Source: Leptospiraceae bacterium
GTDB taxonomy: Bacteria; Spirochaetota; Leptospiria; Leptospirales; Leptospiraceae
Assembly (NCBI GenBank): GCA_016708435.1
Contig: JADJFV010000002.1
Span: forward strand, 310,001 to 374,000
Reading direction: 5' to 3'
DNA length: 64,000 bases
The position numbers and the translations under genes were made by a program. Of the stretch, positions 18,003 to 26,970 are shown in pieces (within the stretch, counting starts at the first letter, position 1; every line of letters begins with the position of its first letter). Below the pieces are notes generated by a model, which was not told the origin of the DNA, searched no databases, and saw only the letters and a program-made list of their open reading frames with translations.

Positions 18003-18494
18003 ATGAAATATACAGTAACGCATAAGTTTAATTATTCGCTCTTTGATTTACTCCGCGCTCGCGAAGATAGATACAAATACTTGGATAAATTTCCAGATCT
18101 CAAAAATGTAACTTTACTCGAAGAAAGAAAAGAAGGCAAATTGATTTTCCAAAAAAGAAAAGTAAGTCTTGCTTCTTCTCTTCCTCCAGTCCTTGTTCCG
18201 CTTCTTGATGACGCATCTCTCATTGAAGAATCCACATTCAACACAGAAACAAACACTCACGATTTTAAAATTGCTCCTCCAAAGAATGAAAAGACAGTTA
18301 CTATTACCGGACATAGCGTCTATCGTTCTACTTCGGACGGATTTTCAGAAAGAGTTTACAATATCGAAGTCAAATCAGGCGTTTTGTTTATAGGTAGCCT
18401 TGTTGAGATCGCAATTGAAGAAATTCATAAACATAGTTTGGAAAAAGATAAGAATTCGATTCAAAAATTTCTAGACGATAAAATGGAAAAGTAA
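18003..18494 (+). CDS. DUF2505/START-like protein
   Basis: The 163-residue protein begins MKYTVTHKFNYSLFDLLRARED, where a strand and helix open a polyketide-cyclase/START fold, and its strand pattern and C-terminal long helix (SLVEIAIEEIHKHSLEK) resemble DUF2505, a lipid-binding-like family of unknown function. No signal peptide, so cytoplasmic. Repeat family B follows its stop directly. Assignment is by pattern rather than by motif. Confidence 0.6.
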   Translation: MKYTVTHKFNYSLFDLLRAREDRYKYLDKFPDLKNVTLLEERKEGKLIFQKRKVSLASSLPPVLVPLLDDASLIEESTFNTETNTHDFKIAPPKNEKTVTITGHSVYRSTSDGFSERVYNIEVKSGVLFIGSLVEIAIEEIHKHSLEKDKNSIQKFLDDKMEK

Positions 18495-18502
18495 CTGATG
18501 TT

Positions 18503-18605
18503 TGTCACCCTCAAAATTCCGCCCGCATTCGCCCCTACCGCCAAGCGAGCGATATTGGGGGTCTCAAGATGTTGAGATTCCCGACTGAAAATATCGGGAA
18601 TGACA
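18503..18605. repeat. Palindromic repeat, family B, copy 2
   Basis: Begins TGTCA (18503) and ends TGACA (18605). Its right half, read on the minus strand, is TGTCATTCCCGATATTTTCA followed by GTCGGGAATCTCAA and CTTGAGACCCCC, aligned block by block with copy 1 at 1628-1699. An inner hairpin is formed by GGGGGTCTCAA and TTGAGATTCCC around a 4-base loop. No coding capacity. Confidence 0.8.
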
Positions 18606-18661
18606 TTAACAATCTGATTCGTTTATAGCTGATTCGAAGCATAATAGTCCACAGAAAATGT

Positions 18662-20170
18662 ATGAATGCAATGAAGTCTATTCAAAATAGTAATCCCAAA
18701 AAAATTAGAGTAGGAGTAATTGCTGCTGCGGGAAAGGGAACTCGTGCTTATCCGCGCACTAACTTTATTCCTAAACCTCTATTTAAGATTGAAAACAAAT
18801 CAATTCTTCTTAGAAATATTGAACTTCTACATCATAAATTAAAAGTCGAAAAAATCTACATTCTAGTCGGGCACTTAAAAGATCAGATGCTCGAAGAGAT
18901 CGAAGCATTAAAATACGTATTGCCCAAGGTAGTAATTGAAGCTGTAGAGTGGACTACGAAGGGTCTTGCGTCTGACGTTGCTTCCTTAGAAGATAAAATA
19001 AGTGAACCTTTCTTATTAATTTTGGGTGATGAGTATTATTATAAAACTAATCACGAAAAATTTCTAACTACTTATAAGCAAAATAAAAAGTTAGTAGCAT
19101 CGATTGGAATTTTAAAAACTTCTGTGATGTCTCGGATTCGTAAGAATTATTCCGTTGAACTCGATGGAATGAGAATTAAAAATCTAGTCGAAAAACCAGA
19201 AGACCCGCCAAATGAATGGCTTGGTCTTGGCTCTTACTTATTTACGCCTGCCTATTTTGAGTATTTCAAAAAAACTCCACCATCGCCTAAAAGTGGAGTC
19301 ATCGAAATTACAGATGTAATTGACCTAATGGCGAAAGAGACTAATCAAGTGTATGCGACAGAAATTGAATGCGATTATTTTAATATCAATTCTATGCAAG
19401 ACTATCACTACGCAGTCTATGAAGTCCGAAATGATTTATTTAATCAGTATAAGATTTCTCTAATCATCCCAACGCATAATAATGAGCGCTCTATTTCAGA
19501 TGTGATTGTAGACTTCAAAGACAAGGTGCATGAAATTTTAGTAGTAGATGCAGAGTCAACAGATACGACAGTTGAAATAGCTAAATCTTTTAAGACTCAA
19601 ATAGAACATTATTTCTACGGAGAAAAAAAAGAATACGAGGGAGTTCAAATTCGTCAGGGCTTCAATCGAATTACGGGAGATATTGCGATTATCGTTTCGC
19701 CTGACGGTGCCTTTCGCTCTAAAGATTTACCTAAACTTTTGGAGTATATGAAAGACTGTGATATGGTAGTAGGCACTCGCACTACAAGACAGATGATAGA
19801 GCAGGGCTCTAATTTAAAACCGCTTCCTCGTTTTATTCACCTCGCAATGGGTAAACTCATCGAAGTGCTATGGTGGAATCAAGAGCCGCGGTTTACGGAC
19901 GTTGACTGCCGTTATATGGCTATCTGGAAAGATTCGTATAACAGAATTAAACCCTCACTCGAAGTGCAAGGAAAAACTTACACGGTCGAGATGATGATTG
20001 AAATTATTCGCGCTCATATGCGTTGTATCGAAATTCCAATTTCTTATTTTAAGCCTGTGGAATCACAGCCTTATAAATGGAAAGATGCGTTTCACGATGC
20101 AGCAGCTATTATGAAGATTGCGTTCAAAAAAAGAAGAGAAGATTCAAAGAATAAAAAAGCAGAGGAGTAA
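18662..20170 (+). CDS. Nucleotidyltransferase-GT2 glycosyltransferase fusion
   Basis: Two enzymes in one 502-residue chain. Residues about 15-255 are an NDP-sugar pyrophosphorylase-like domain (GVIAAAGKGTRAYPRT, then FIPKPLFKI, LILGDEYYY and VEKPEDPP). Residues about 262-490 are a GT-A family 2 transferase (SLIIPTHNNERSI, VVDAESTDTT, then RFTDVDCRYMAI). The fusion suggests activation and transfer of the same sugar. It is followed 2 nt later by an RfbE-like epimerase and then another GT2, forming a surface-glycan operon. ATG 18662 used; ATG 18671 is equally possible. No internal signal peptide or membrane helix. Confidence 0.85.
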   Translation: MNAMKSIQNSNPKKIRVGVIAAAGKGTRAYPRTNFIPKPLFKIENKSILLRNIELLHHKLKVEKIYILVGHLKDQMLEEIEALKYVLPKVVIEAVEWTTKGLASDVASLEDKISEPFLLILGDEYYYKTNHEKFLTTYKQNKKLVASIGILKTSVMSRIRKNYSVELDGMRIKNLVEKPEDPPNEWLGLGSYLFTPAYFEYFKKTPPSPKSGVIEITDVIDLMAKETNQVYATEIECDYFNINSMQDYHYAVYEVRNDLFNQYKISLIIPTHNNERSISDVIVDFKDKVHEILVVDAESTDTTVEIAKSFKTQIEHYFYGEKKEYEGVQIRQGFNRITGDIAIIVSPDGAFRSKDLPKLLEYMKDCDMVVGTRTTRQMIEQGSNLKPLPRFIHLAMGKLIEVLWWNQEPRFTDVDCRYMAIWKDSYNRIKPSLEVQGKTYTVEMMIEIIRAHMRCIEIPISYFKPVESQPYKWKDAFHDAAAIMKIAFKKRREDSKNKKAEE

Positions 20171-20172
20171 TT

Positions 20173-21204
20173 ATGAAAGTATTAGTAACAGGTGGGTGTG
20201 GATTTTTAGGCTCGCATGTATGTGAGTCGTTTATCAAAAAAGGCTGGGGTGTTGTAAGTTATGATAGCATGACCAAGTATGAATTAAAACGCACCGGCTA
20301 CGGAACAGATGCCACAAGAGATTTCAATTGGAATTATTTAAAAAAATTAGGCGTGACAATGGTGAAAGGAGATATTCGAAATAGCGAGCATCTTCTCGAC
20401 CGCACACAGGGTTGTGATTTTATTATTCACACTGCGGCACAACCTGCAATGACAATTTCTTGGGAAGACCCTGAGTTAGATATGACAACTAACGTTGTTG
20501 GAACGTTTAACGTTTTAGAGACAGCTAGAAAAAGAAAAATTCCAGTCGTCAACACAAGCTCGATTCACGTCTACGGAAATTCAATCAATGATTCACTGAC
20601 TGAAGGTGAAACGGCATATGAGCGTAGTCCGATAGAAATTCCGGAAACACAATCTGTGATGGTTGGAAAAATTTCTCCTCTTCATGCTTCTAAAATGAGT
20701 GCGGAGCATTATGTGCAAACATACCGTGATATGTATGGAATCTCAGCGGCAAGTTTTCGTTTTACCGGAATCTACGGCGAGCGCCAATTTGGCGGGGAAG
20801 ATCATGGCTGGGTAGCGAACTTTGCAATTCGTTCTGTCTTTGGTTTACCTCTGCGTATTTTCGGAACCGGGAAGCAAACACGCGATATCCTCCATGCAAC
20901 AGATGGAGCAGAAAGCTATTTCAACTTCTTCCAAAATCAAATCTCCGGCACTTACAATATCGGTGGAGCTAAAGAGCATAAAATTTCTCTCCTCGAATGC
21001 ATCTATATGATCGGTGAAATTCTAGGTCGTAAACAAGAAATTATCTTCGAAGCAGAGCGCCCTGGTGACATGCGCTATTTCATTTGCGATATAAATATGG
21101 CACGCAAATTCGGCTTTAATCCTAAAATCAAACCTCACGAGGGGATAACACGCCTTCTCTTGTGGATACAAGAAAATCGATCTGTGTTTGAAATTAAGAA
21201 GTAA
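20173..21204 (+). CDS. RfbE-like NAD-dependent epimerase/dehydratase, Tyr missing
   Basis: An extended SDR of 343 residues with the Rossmann motif GGCGFLGSH at residues 7-15, the TSSIHVYG serine region, and the RQFGGEDHGWVANF segment typical of CDP-tyvelose epimerase (RfbE) relatives. The catalytic Y-x-x-x-K is altered: the sequence is SPLHASK, so Leu stands where Tyr is expected. It may be inactive, use a neighbouring residue, or have a different role. Start is 2 nt after the fusion gene stop. Stop TAA lies directly before the TTG of the next gene. Confidence 0.82.
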   Translation: MKVLVTGGCGFLGSHVCESFIKKGWGVVSYDSMTKYELKRTGYGTDATRDFNWNYLKKLGVTMVKGDIRNSEHLLDRTQGCDFIIHTAAQPAMTISWEDPELDMTTNVVGTFNVLETARKRKIPVVNTSSIHVYGNSINDSLTEGETAYERSPIEIPETQSVMVGKISPLHASKMSAEHYVQTYRDMYGISAASFRFTGIYGERQFGGEDHGWVANFAIRSVFGLPLRIFGTGKQTRDILHATDGAESYFNFFQNQISGTYNIGGAKEHKISLLECIYMIGEILGRKQEIIFEAERPGDMRYFICDINMARKFGFNPKIKPHEGITRLLLWIQENRSVFEIKK

Positions 21205-21207
21205 GAT

Positions 21208-21915
21208 TTGAAAACCCTAATTGTAATTCCTGCCTATAATGAAGAAGAAACTATCGCGCAAGTGATTCACGGCGCGGTGAAGCACGCGGATGTATGTGTG
21301 GTGGATGATGCGTCGAAGGACAAAACTCCTGAGATCATCAAAGGCTTACAGCGTGCTTACCCCAATCGGTTGTTTACAGTGCGACATGAGAAGAACACGC
21401 ATATACCGGGCGGAGTGCAAGATGGGATGAAGTTTGCACTTGAAAAGGGTTATGATTATGTGATTACAATGGATGCGGGCATGTCGCATAATCCTGATGA
21501 GCTTCCAAAATTTCTAAACTATCCCCCGAATGATTTAGTCATTGGGAAGCGTGCAAAAGTCGAAGGAGTTCCATTTTATCGAAGAATTATTTCTTTTGGG
21601 GCAGCGCGCTTAATTAACTATTGCCTCTCTAAGAGCATGTTTCATCTACTGGGTCCAAACTTGAGCGATTGCACTTCAGGATACAGACGTTATTCGAAAG
21701 AGGCATTTACTAGAATTGCCAACGCCCAGTTGGAATCAGTTGCATTTGACTTTCACATGGAAGCATTGTATCTTACTTATTCAAATGGCGGCACCGTGCG
21801 GGAAATTCCGATTACCTACATATTTTCAAATTCCTCCTTTAATAAAAAAGTTTTAAAACTTGCTTGGGCATATGCATCGAAATTATTGAAACGCAAATTT
21901 GGGATGAAGGCGTAG
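21208..21915 (+). CDS. GT2 glycosyltransferase, DPM1-like, TTG start
   Basis: The 235-residue protein starts KTLIVIPAYNEEETIAQVI, with the GT-A donor site VVDDASKDKT and acceptor region LSDCTSGYRRYS, as in polyprenyl-phosphate sugar synthases. The in-frame stop at 21202-21204 (that of the previous gene) and the conserved N-terminal strand leave TTG 21208 as the only sensible start. It ends before a helix that would anchor it, so it is probably peripheral. Third gene in the glycan operon. Confidence 0.85.
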   Translation: MKTLIVIPAYNEEETIAQVIHGAVKHADVCVVDDASKDKTPEIIKGLQRAYPNRLFTVRHEKNTHIPGGVQDGMKFALEKGYDYVITMDAGMSHNPDELPKFLNYPPNDLVIGKRAKVEGVPFYRRIISFGAARLINYCLSKSMFHLLGPNLSDCTSGYRRYSKEAFTRIANAQLESVAFDFHMEALYLTYSNGGTVREIPITYIFSNSSFNKKVLKLAWAYASKLLKRKFGMKA

Positions 21916-21957
21916 AGCCAAAAAGTCACTCAATTCATCCGTCTCTACGAAAATGCA

Positions 21958-22344
21958 ATGAATGCGCTTGGAAAACATGTAATCGTTGAATTGTATGACT
22001 GTGACCCTGAGATTATAAACAATCAGGAATTGGTTGAAAAAATTATGATTGACGCAGTTGGAATTTCTGGTGCGACTCTTGTAAAAACTGTCTTTCATAA
22101 ATTCAGTCCTCACGGCATAACGGGAGTAGCCGTTGTCGCGGAATCCCATTTCGCAATTCATACCTGGCCTGAATACGGATACTGTGCGCTAGACATTTTT
22201 ACTTGTGGTGAGCTAATCGATAATCACCGAGCAATTGAATATTTTAAAAATAAACTTATCGCTAAAAATTTTTCTGTCGTGGAAATGGAACGCGGTGTTT
22301 TAAATTTAGGAAAGGAGATCTTTCATAAACCTCCAGGTGCATGA
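21958..22344 (+). CDS. speH: S-adenosylmethionine decarboxylase proenzyme
   Basis: A 128-residue class 1b (bacterial/archaeal) proenzyme. The self-cleavage site is AESHFAIHTWPE: cleavage before the Ser makes the pyruvoyl cofactor. ALDIFTCG carries the conserved Cys. It decarboxylates SAM for spermidine synthesis. It follows the glycan genes after 42 nt and precedes a reductase gene by 12 nt; no spermidine synthase is in the window. Confidence 0.95.
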   Translation: MNALGKHVIVELYDCDPEIINNQELVEKIMIDAVGISGATLVKTVFHKFSPHGITGVAVVAESHFAIHTWPEYGYCALDIFTCGELIDNHRAIEYFKNKLIAKNFSVVEMERGVLNLGKEIFHKPPGA

Positions 22345-22356
22345 AATTATTAACGT

Positions 22357-23412
22357 ATGAAGAACTGGCTTATTTATGGCGCAACAGGATACACAGGCGA
22401 AATCATAGCAAAAGAGGCAATTAGCCGAGGGCATAAACCAATTCTTGCTGGAAGATCTGCTGAGAAATTAAAACCTCTTGCTGAATCTCTCGGCCTTAGT
22501 TATCGAGTGTTTAATCTCAATAAGCCGCACGAAATGGAAGAGGGACTGAAAGATGTTGAGTTGGTTCTACATTGTGCGGGACCTTTTATTCATACGAGTG
22601 AGCCAATGATACAGGCTTGTCTGCAATTTGGAATTAATTATCTAGATATTACAGGTGAAATTCCTGTTTTAGAAAATACGTTTTCCTATCACGCCAAAGC
22701 AATCGAGAAGAAAATTGTTTTGATTTCTGGTGTAGGCTTTGATGTAGTTCCAACAGATTGCATGGCAAAATATGTTTCCGAAGCTTTGCCAAATGCTTCT
22801 TCATTAGAAATTGCATTCGTAGCCATTAGCTCGCCAAGTCAAGGAACAGCAAAGTCTATGGTTGAAATGCTTCCTAAAGGAGGCAGAATTCGTAAAAGCG
22901 GCAAATTGGAATTTTACCCTCTTGGTAGAGGAAGTAAAAAGGTTCAATTCAGCGATGGAGTAGAGCGAACTATTCTTCCAATTCCATGGGGAGATTTGGC
23001 AAGCGCCTTTGTCAGCACGAAAATTTCTAATATAACGACATATAGTCATTATCCGGAGTCATTCATTAAAGCACTTCCCTTTCTAGAAAGTTCTATTCGT
23101 TATTTGACAGATTTTGAAATTGTTCGAACTACTTTACAGAAGATTATTGAATTTACAGTGGAAGGTCCGAACGAAGAAATGAGAAAGACCGGCAAATCGT
23201 TAGTATACGTCAAAGCCTCTGATGAAGCCGGGAATTTTAAAGAAGCCTGGCTTGAGACTCTGGAAGGTTATTTGTTTACTGCAAAATCAAGTATTCTATG
23301 CGTGGAATCAGTCCTAAATGCAAGACCGATAGGCGCAATTACTCCCTCTCTCGCATTTGGAAAAGACTTCATCATGCAGATACCTGGAACAAAAAGGATG
23401 GATTCTATCTAA
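22357..23412 (+). CDS. Saccharopine-dehydrogenase-like trans-acting reductase
   Basis: Rossmann motif YGATGYTGEII at residues 6-16 and AGRSAEKL opens a 351-residue protein of the saccharopine dehydrogenase superfamily, subgroup of trans-acting enoyl reductases and related membrane-associated oxidoreductases (HCAGPFIHTSEPM, YLDITGEIP, GVGFDVVPTDCMA). The substrate cannot be given. TAATG overlap couples it to pyrF downstream. NAD(P) use is expected from the motif. Confidence 0.8.
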   Translation: MKNWLIYGATGYTGEIIAKEAISRGHKPILAGRSAEKLKPLAESLGLSYRVFNLNKPHEMEEGLKDVELVLHCAGPFIHTSEPMIQACLQFGINYLDITGEIPVLENTFSYHAKAIEKKIVLISGVGFDVVPTDCMAKYVSEALPNASSLEIAFVAISSPSQGTAKSMVEMLPKGGRIRKSGKLEFYPLGRGSKKVQFSDGVERTILPIPWGDLASAFVSTKISNITTYSHYPESFIKALPFLESSIRYLTDFEIVRTTLQKIIEFTVEGPNEEMRKTGKSLVYVKASDEAGNFKEAWLETLEGYLFTAKSSILCVESVLNARPIGAITPSLAFGKDFIMQIPGTKRMDSI

Positions 23413-24224
23413 TGAAATTTTACGAAAAATTTACAACTCGTTCAAACGAATTAAAAAGCCTACTTTGTCTGGGACTTGACCCGGAGTGGGAGAAATTACC
23501 CGGAAATGTCAAGAGTTCTGACAAACCGCTATTTACCTTTTGCAAGGAAATTGTAGACGCTACACAGGATAAAGTTGTTTCTTATAAACCGAACATTGCT
23601 TTCTTTGAACGATTTGGTTATAAAGGCATTGAACAATTTGAAAATTTGGTAGAGCACATAACATCTAAGTATCCGCAAGTTTCTATTGTCGCAGATGTGA
23701 AGCGAGGAGATCTTGCAAACACTGCCAAAGAATACGCCAAGTATTATTTTGGTGATTTGAAGGTTGATACAGTTACACTTTCCCCCTATATGGGCTCTGA
23801 TAGTATTGAGCCATTTTTGGAATACAAAGACCACGCGGTTTTCTTGCTTTGCCTCACTTCTAATCCCGCCTCTAAAGATTTACAGAAAATTAAGACTTCA
23901 AACGGAAAGAATTTCTACGAAGAAGTGGCTAATTTTAGTAAGTCGCTCAATGTAAAATACAAAGATCAAGTTGGACTTGTAGTAGGGGCAACACATCCAG
24001 AAGAGCTATCTCAAATTCGAAATGCATTTCCTGAACTTGCCTTTTTGATTCCGGGCTACGGTGCCCAAGGTGGAAATCTCAGCGAACTAATGAAAGTATG
24101 CGCTCGCAATTCACTTATTAATTCTTCTCGCTCGATTATCTTTAATTCTTCAGGTTCTGACTTTGCAGCCAAAGCCCGTGAGAAAGTGGAAGAGATTAAT
24201 CGGGAAATGAAAGAATTGTTTTAA
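23412..24224 (+). CDS. pyrF: Orotidine 5'-phosphate decarboxylase
   Basis: The 270-residue protein belongs to the longer (group 2) OMP decarboxylases: CLGLDPEWEKLP, YKPNIAFFERFG and the active-site VADVKRGDLANTA with the Lys/Asp charge network, then VGATHPEE and FLIPGYGAQGG. It makes UMP from OMP. The frame is open to 23298, inside the previous gene, but ATG 23412 overlaps the preceding TAA (TAATG) and begins at the family start. Confidence 0.95.
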   Translation: MKFYEKFTTRSNELKSLLCLGLDPEWEKLPGNVKSSDKPLFTFCKEIVDATQDKVVSYKPNIAFFERFGYKGIEQFENLVEHITSKYPQVSIVADVKRGDLANTAKEYAKYYFGDLKVDTVTLSPYMGSDSIEPFLEYKDHAVFLLCLTSNPASKDLQKIKTSNGKNFYEEVANFSKSLNVKYKDQVGLVVGATHPEELSQIRNAFPELAFLIPGYGAQGGNLSELMKVCARNSLINSSRSIIFNSSGSDFAAKAREKVEEINREMKELF

Positions 24225-24308
24225 GGACTTAATTTTCCAATTGACGAAATAAATCTCAAATCAAACTCTGAGAGATTAGATGTAATCTTTTCGAGGAGAT
24301 ATTTTAAA

Positions 24309-25712
24309 ATGAAAAAACTATTTTTGATACTGATCCTTTTTCTTTTTGTGGCTTGCAAAAAGGAAATTTCAATTTCAATGGTAACGGCAACGTCTATGCA
24401 AAACGGATTGCCATTTCTGGCATTGAATGATTCCAAGTGGATGCCAGAGGCTAATGCTGAGTTTGTGAAGTTTCATGTTTACTTAGATGAAGCTGTTCAA
24501 CTTTCTAAAGTGGAAGTCAATTCCTGTGGAGATGATTTTAAATCCCGCATTGATATGTATATTAACTTCGACGAAATGATTCAGACAATGAAAGAAGAGG
24601 GTAAAGTTGCGAATTATAGTTTTGCAACACCGGTGACAGCTCGCTCGGTTACGTTTAATTTTTCTAAGAATTCAAATATCTGTCTTTCGTCAGTTCATTT
24701 GTATGATGAGAAGGGAAAACAGTTCAAAGTTAAGTCGCCGCGGATAATCGAAGGAACCGCTGTTGCATCCGAAACAGGAAAGCCAGAAGCTTCTTATGGT
24801 GTCATGAATTTATTTGATTCAAGATATGAATATTCCTACGCATCGCTTGATAATTCAAAGGGAGTTTCCATCGACTTCACTTTCAAAGAACCACAAAAAA
24901 TTAAATCAATAAAAGTATGGAATGGGTATCAGAGATCAGACGTTCATTGCGTAGAGAATGGGAGGGTAAAAACGATTAACCTCACCGGCGACGATGGATA
25001 TAGTGAAAAAATTACTTTAAAAGATGAAATGGGTCCGCAGGTTGTCGAATTGCCTAAGTTATTCTCCGGAAGAAATTTAAAAATGATAGTCGATGAATCC
25101 TATCGAGGAAAAAAATACAAAGGAATTGTTTTAAGTGAACTGCGATTTTTTGATGGGAAAGAATGGTTTCTACTCGATCCGTTTTCTCGTATCAAAGACA
25201 TCGCAAAAGCAAATGGAAAAGACTTTGAGCAAGCAGGAACTTCTGATATCATCAATAAGAGTCTAGTTGGCACTGATGTTGCTGTTACCTCTCCCGAACA
25301 AACAGGCTCTAATTGGACACTTCGTTTGCGCTCTGATGGAAGTATGTTTATGGAAGGATTCACTTCTTCCACTGATGCTGACTCGGAAAATACAAGTCGT
25401 TTTTATGCGTTAGGTAACTATGAAGTCAAGTCTACTGAGAATAATGTTTTACAAGTTCGTATTTTTGGTTTCTTAAGAGAATTAAAATCAGAGGTAGCGA
25501 CTGCAACCGATAATCCGGAAGAAATGCAAATGGATTGCAATGGTTGTGGTCGTGATTGCAATACTCTTGGCTCAGGTGGTGATCCAAATAAGATAGAGAA
25601 AATATTTGCTGAATTTTTGGAAGTGGAAAAGATAGATGGAAGGTTTGTAGTGAGAAATCTAAAGCGCTCCAATCATCTGAAATTTGATACTTTAAATATG
25701 AATTTAGAATAA
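24309..25712 (+). CDS. Lipoprotein with discoidin-like NADase-type glycan-binding domain
   Basis: The signal ends with a lipobox (FVACKKE, Cys near 16). The mature 450-residue protein has a middle region with the discoidin-like pattern ASYGVMNLFDSRYEYSYAS and IKSIKVWNGYQRSD, matching the NADase-type glycan-binding domain seen in Leptospira lipoproteins. A Cys-rich loop (DCNGCGRDCN) lies near residue 410. GAGGAG 10 nt upstream supports the start. Outer surface or periplasmic location; ligand unknown. Confidence 0.72.
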   Translation: MKKLFLILILFLFVACKKEISISMVTATSMQNGLPFLALNDSKWMPEANAEFVKFHVYLDEAVQLSKVEVNSCGDDFKSRIDMYINFDEMIQTMKEEGKVANYSFATPVTARSVTFNFSKNSNICLSSVHLYDEKGKQFKVKSPRIIEGTAVASETGKPEASYGVMNLFDSRYEYSYASLDNSKGVSIDFTFKEPQKIKSIKVWNGYQRSDVHCVENGRVKTINLTGDDGYSEKITLKDEMGPQVVELPKLFSGRNLKMIVDESYRGKKYKGIVLSELRFFDGKEWFLLDPFSRIKDIAKANGKDFEQAGTSDIINKSLVGTDVAVTSPEQTGSNWTLRLRSDGSMFMEGFTSSTDADSENTSRFYALGNYEVKSTENNVLQVRIFGFLRELKSEVATATDNPEEMQMDCNGCGRDCNTLGSGGDPNKIEKIFAEFLEVEKIDGRFVVRNLKRSNHLKFDTLNMNLE

Positions 25713-25713
25713 T

Positions 25714-26625
25714 TTGATCTATCGCATAACTTCTCTATTCCCACTATGGATACTGATTGTGTCCATAGTTTCTTTTATTTATCCTCCTTTGATTTCGTGG
25801 TTTAAAGGGGATTATATCTCTTTTGCGCTGGCACTCATCATGCTTGGTATGGGTTTAACTCTTACGCTTGACGATTTCAAAAGAGTTCTCAAATTTCCTA
25901 AATCAGTTTTAATTGGAGTATTTCTGCAATACACGGTGATGCCTCTGTCTGGATATGCGATTGCCTATATTTATGATTTGCCGACTCCCTTTGCTGTAGG
26001 GCTAATCCTTGTTGCCTGCTGTCCTGGAGGCACTGCATCGAATGTTTTGACATTTATTGCGAAGGCGGATGTTGCGTTATCTGTTACCCTCACTTCTATT
26101 TCTACTTTGCTCTCTGTTCTCCTGACTCCACTTCTAACTTTGTATCTAGCTGGAAACCGAGTTGATGTAAATTCTGTAGGGCTTCTGCTTAGCACTTTAA
26201 AGGTAATCATTTTACCCGTTGCCATTGGTGTATTTTTAAATTACTTTTTTCCTAAGCTTACAAAAAAACTTTCAGTTGTTTCTCCACTTCTAGCTGTCTT
26301 AATGATTATATTAATTGTAGCCTCGGTCATTGCTGCAAATAAAGCACCTATTACTGAGTCCGGCTTTAAACTTTTAGCTTCTGTATTTTCTTTACATATT
26401 GCAGGATTTTTCTTTGGGTATATATTGAGTATCCTTTTAAAAGAGAATTTAATTTCTGCTAGGACAATTTCGATTGAAGTAGGAATGCAAAATTCAGGTC
26501 TTGGAGTATTGCTTGCTCGCGAAAATTTTACAAATCCGCTGACAGCAGTTCCCTGTGCGATTTCGAGTCTTGCTCATTCGCTGATTGCAAGTGTGCTAGC
26601 GGCATTTTGGAGAAGGGGAAAATAA
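25714..26625 (+). CDS. Bile acid:sodium symporter (BASS) family transporter
   Basis: A 303-residue polytopic protein with about ten helices and the BASS motifs VACCPGGTASNVLTFIAKAD (sodium-binding discontinuous helix) and GMQNSGLGVLLA. Members move organic anions such as bile acids, pantoate or pyruvate with sodium. TTG 25714 is the start, because an in-frame TAG lies at 25705-25707 and no ATG occurs before the first helix. It begins 1 nt after the lipoprotein stop, so probably co-translated. Confidence 0.87.
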   Translation: MIYRITSLFPLWILIVSIVSFIYPPLISWFKGDYISFALALIMLGMGLTLTLDDFKRVLKFPKSVLIGVFLQYTVMPLSGYAIAYIYDLPTPFAVGLILVACCPGGTASNVLTFIAKADVALSVTLTSISTLLSVLLTPLLTLYLAGNRVDVNSVGLLLSTLKVIILPVAIGVFLNYFFPKLTKKLSVVSPLLAVLMIILIVASVIAANKAPITESGFKLLASVFSLHIAGFFFGYILSILLKENLISARTISIEVGMQNSGLGVLLARENFTNPLTAVPCAISSLAHSLIASVLAAFWRRGK

Positions 26626-26626
26626 C

Positions 26627-26655
26627 TTGACAAATGTAGTCACAGGGACTACATT
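26627..26655 (+). promoter_or_regulatory. Leaderless promoter of Phd/PIN module
   Basis: TTGACA (26627-26632), 17 bp, TACATT (26650-26655), then 6 nt to ATG 26662. The transcription start should fall at or next to the A of ATG. No Shine-Dalgarno is present. Confidence 0.75.
26633..26655. promoter_or_regulatory. Operator dyad of Phd/PIN module
   Basis: AATGTAGTC and GACTACATT are perfect 9-bp inverted arms around ACAGG. They cover the whole -35/-10 spacer and the -10, so antitoxin binding would block transcription. Confidence 0.75.
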
Positions 26656-26661
26656 GGAATT

Positions 26662-26970
26662 ATGTTAGCCATCGGAATACGAGAATTAAAAAGTCAATTA
26701 AGTCAGTATATAAAGATTGTCCAAACAGGAGAAATACTTTTGATAACTGATCGAAATCGGATCGTCGCAGAGTTAAGAGGGTCTAGTCAGGACAAAAATT
26801 TCAGTAATGATTCTAAGTTAGAAAAATACATTTCCAAGTCTACTGAGGGAGGGATTATTAAGAAAGCGGTTAGGAGTGAGTCTTTTATTGATTCATTTTA
26901 TAAAAAAAATAAAACCAAAGCAAAGCTAGATTGGAGAAAAGTCTATGCTGAGATAAAAGAGGATAGATGA
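26662..26970 (+). CDS. Phd/YefM-type antitoxin
   Basis: A 102-residue protein with the Phd/YefM N-terminal fold (AIGIRELKSQLSQYI, then GEILLITDRNRIVAEL), which binds DNA, followed by a Lys-rich tail that would wrap the toxin. It overlaps the PIN gene by 4 nt, the normal antitoxin-first order. A 9-bp operator dyad lies in its promoter and the mRNA is predicted leaderless. Confidence 0.88.
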   Translation: MLAIGIRELKSQLSQYIKIVQTGEILLITDRNRIVAELRGSSQDKNFSNDSKLEKYISKSTEGGIIKKAVRSESFIDSFYKKNKTKAKLDWRKVYAEIKEDR

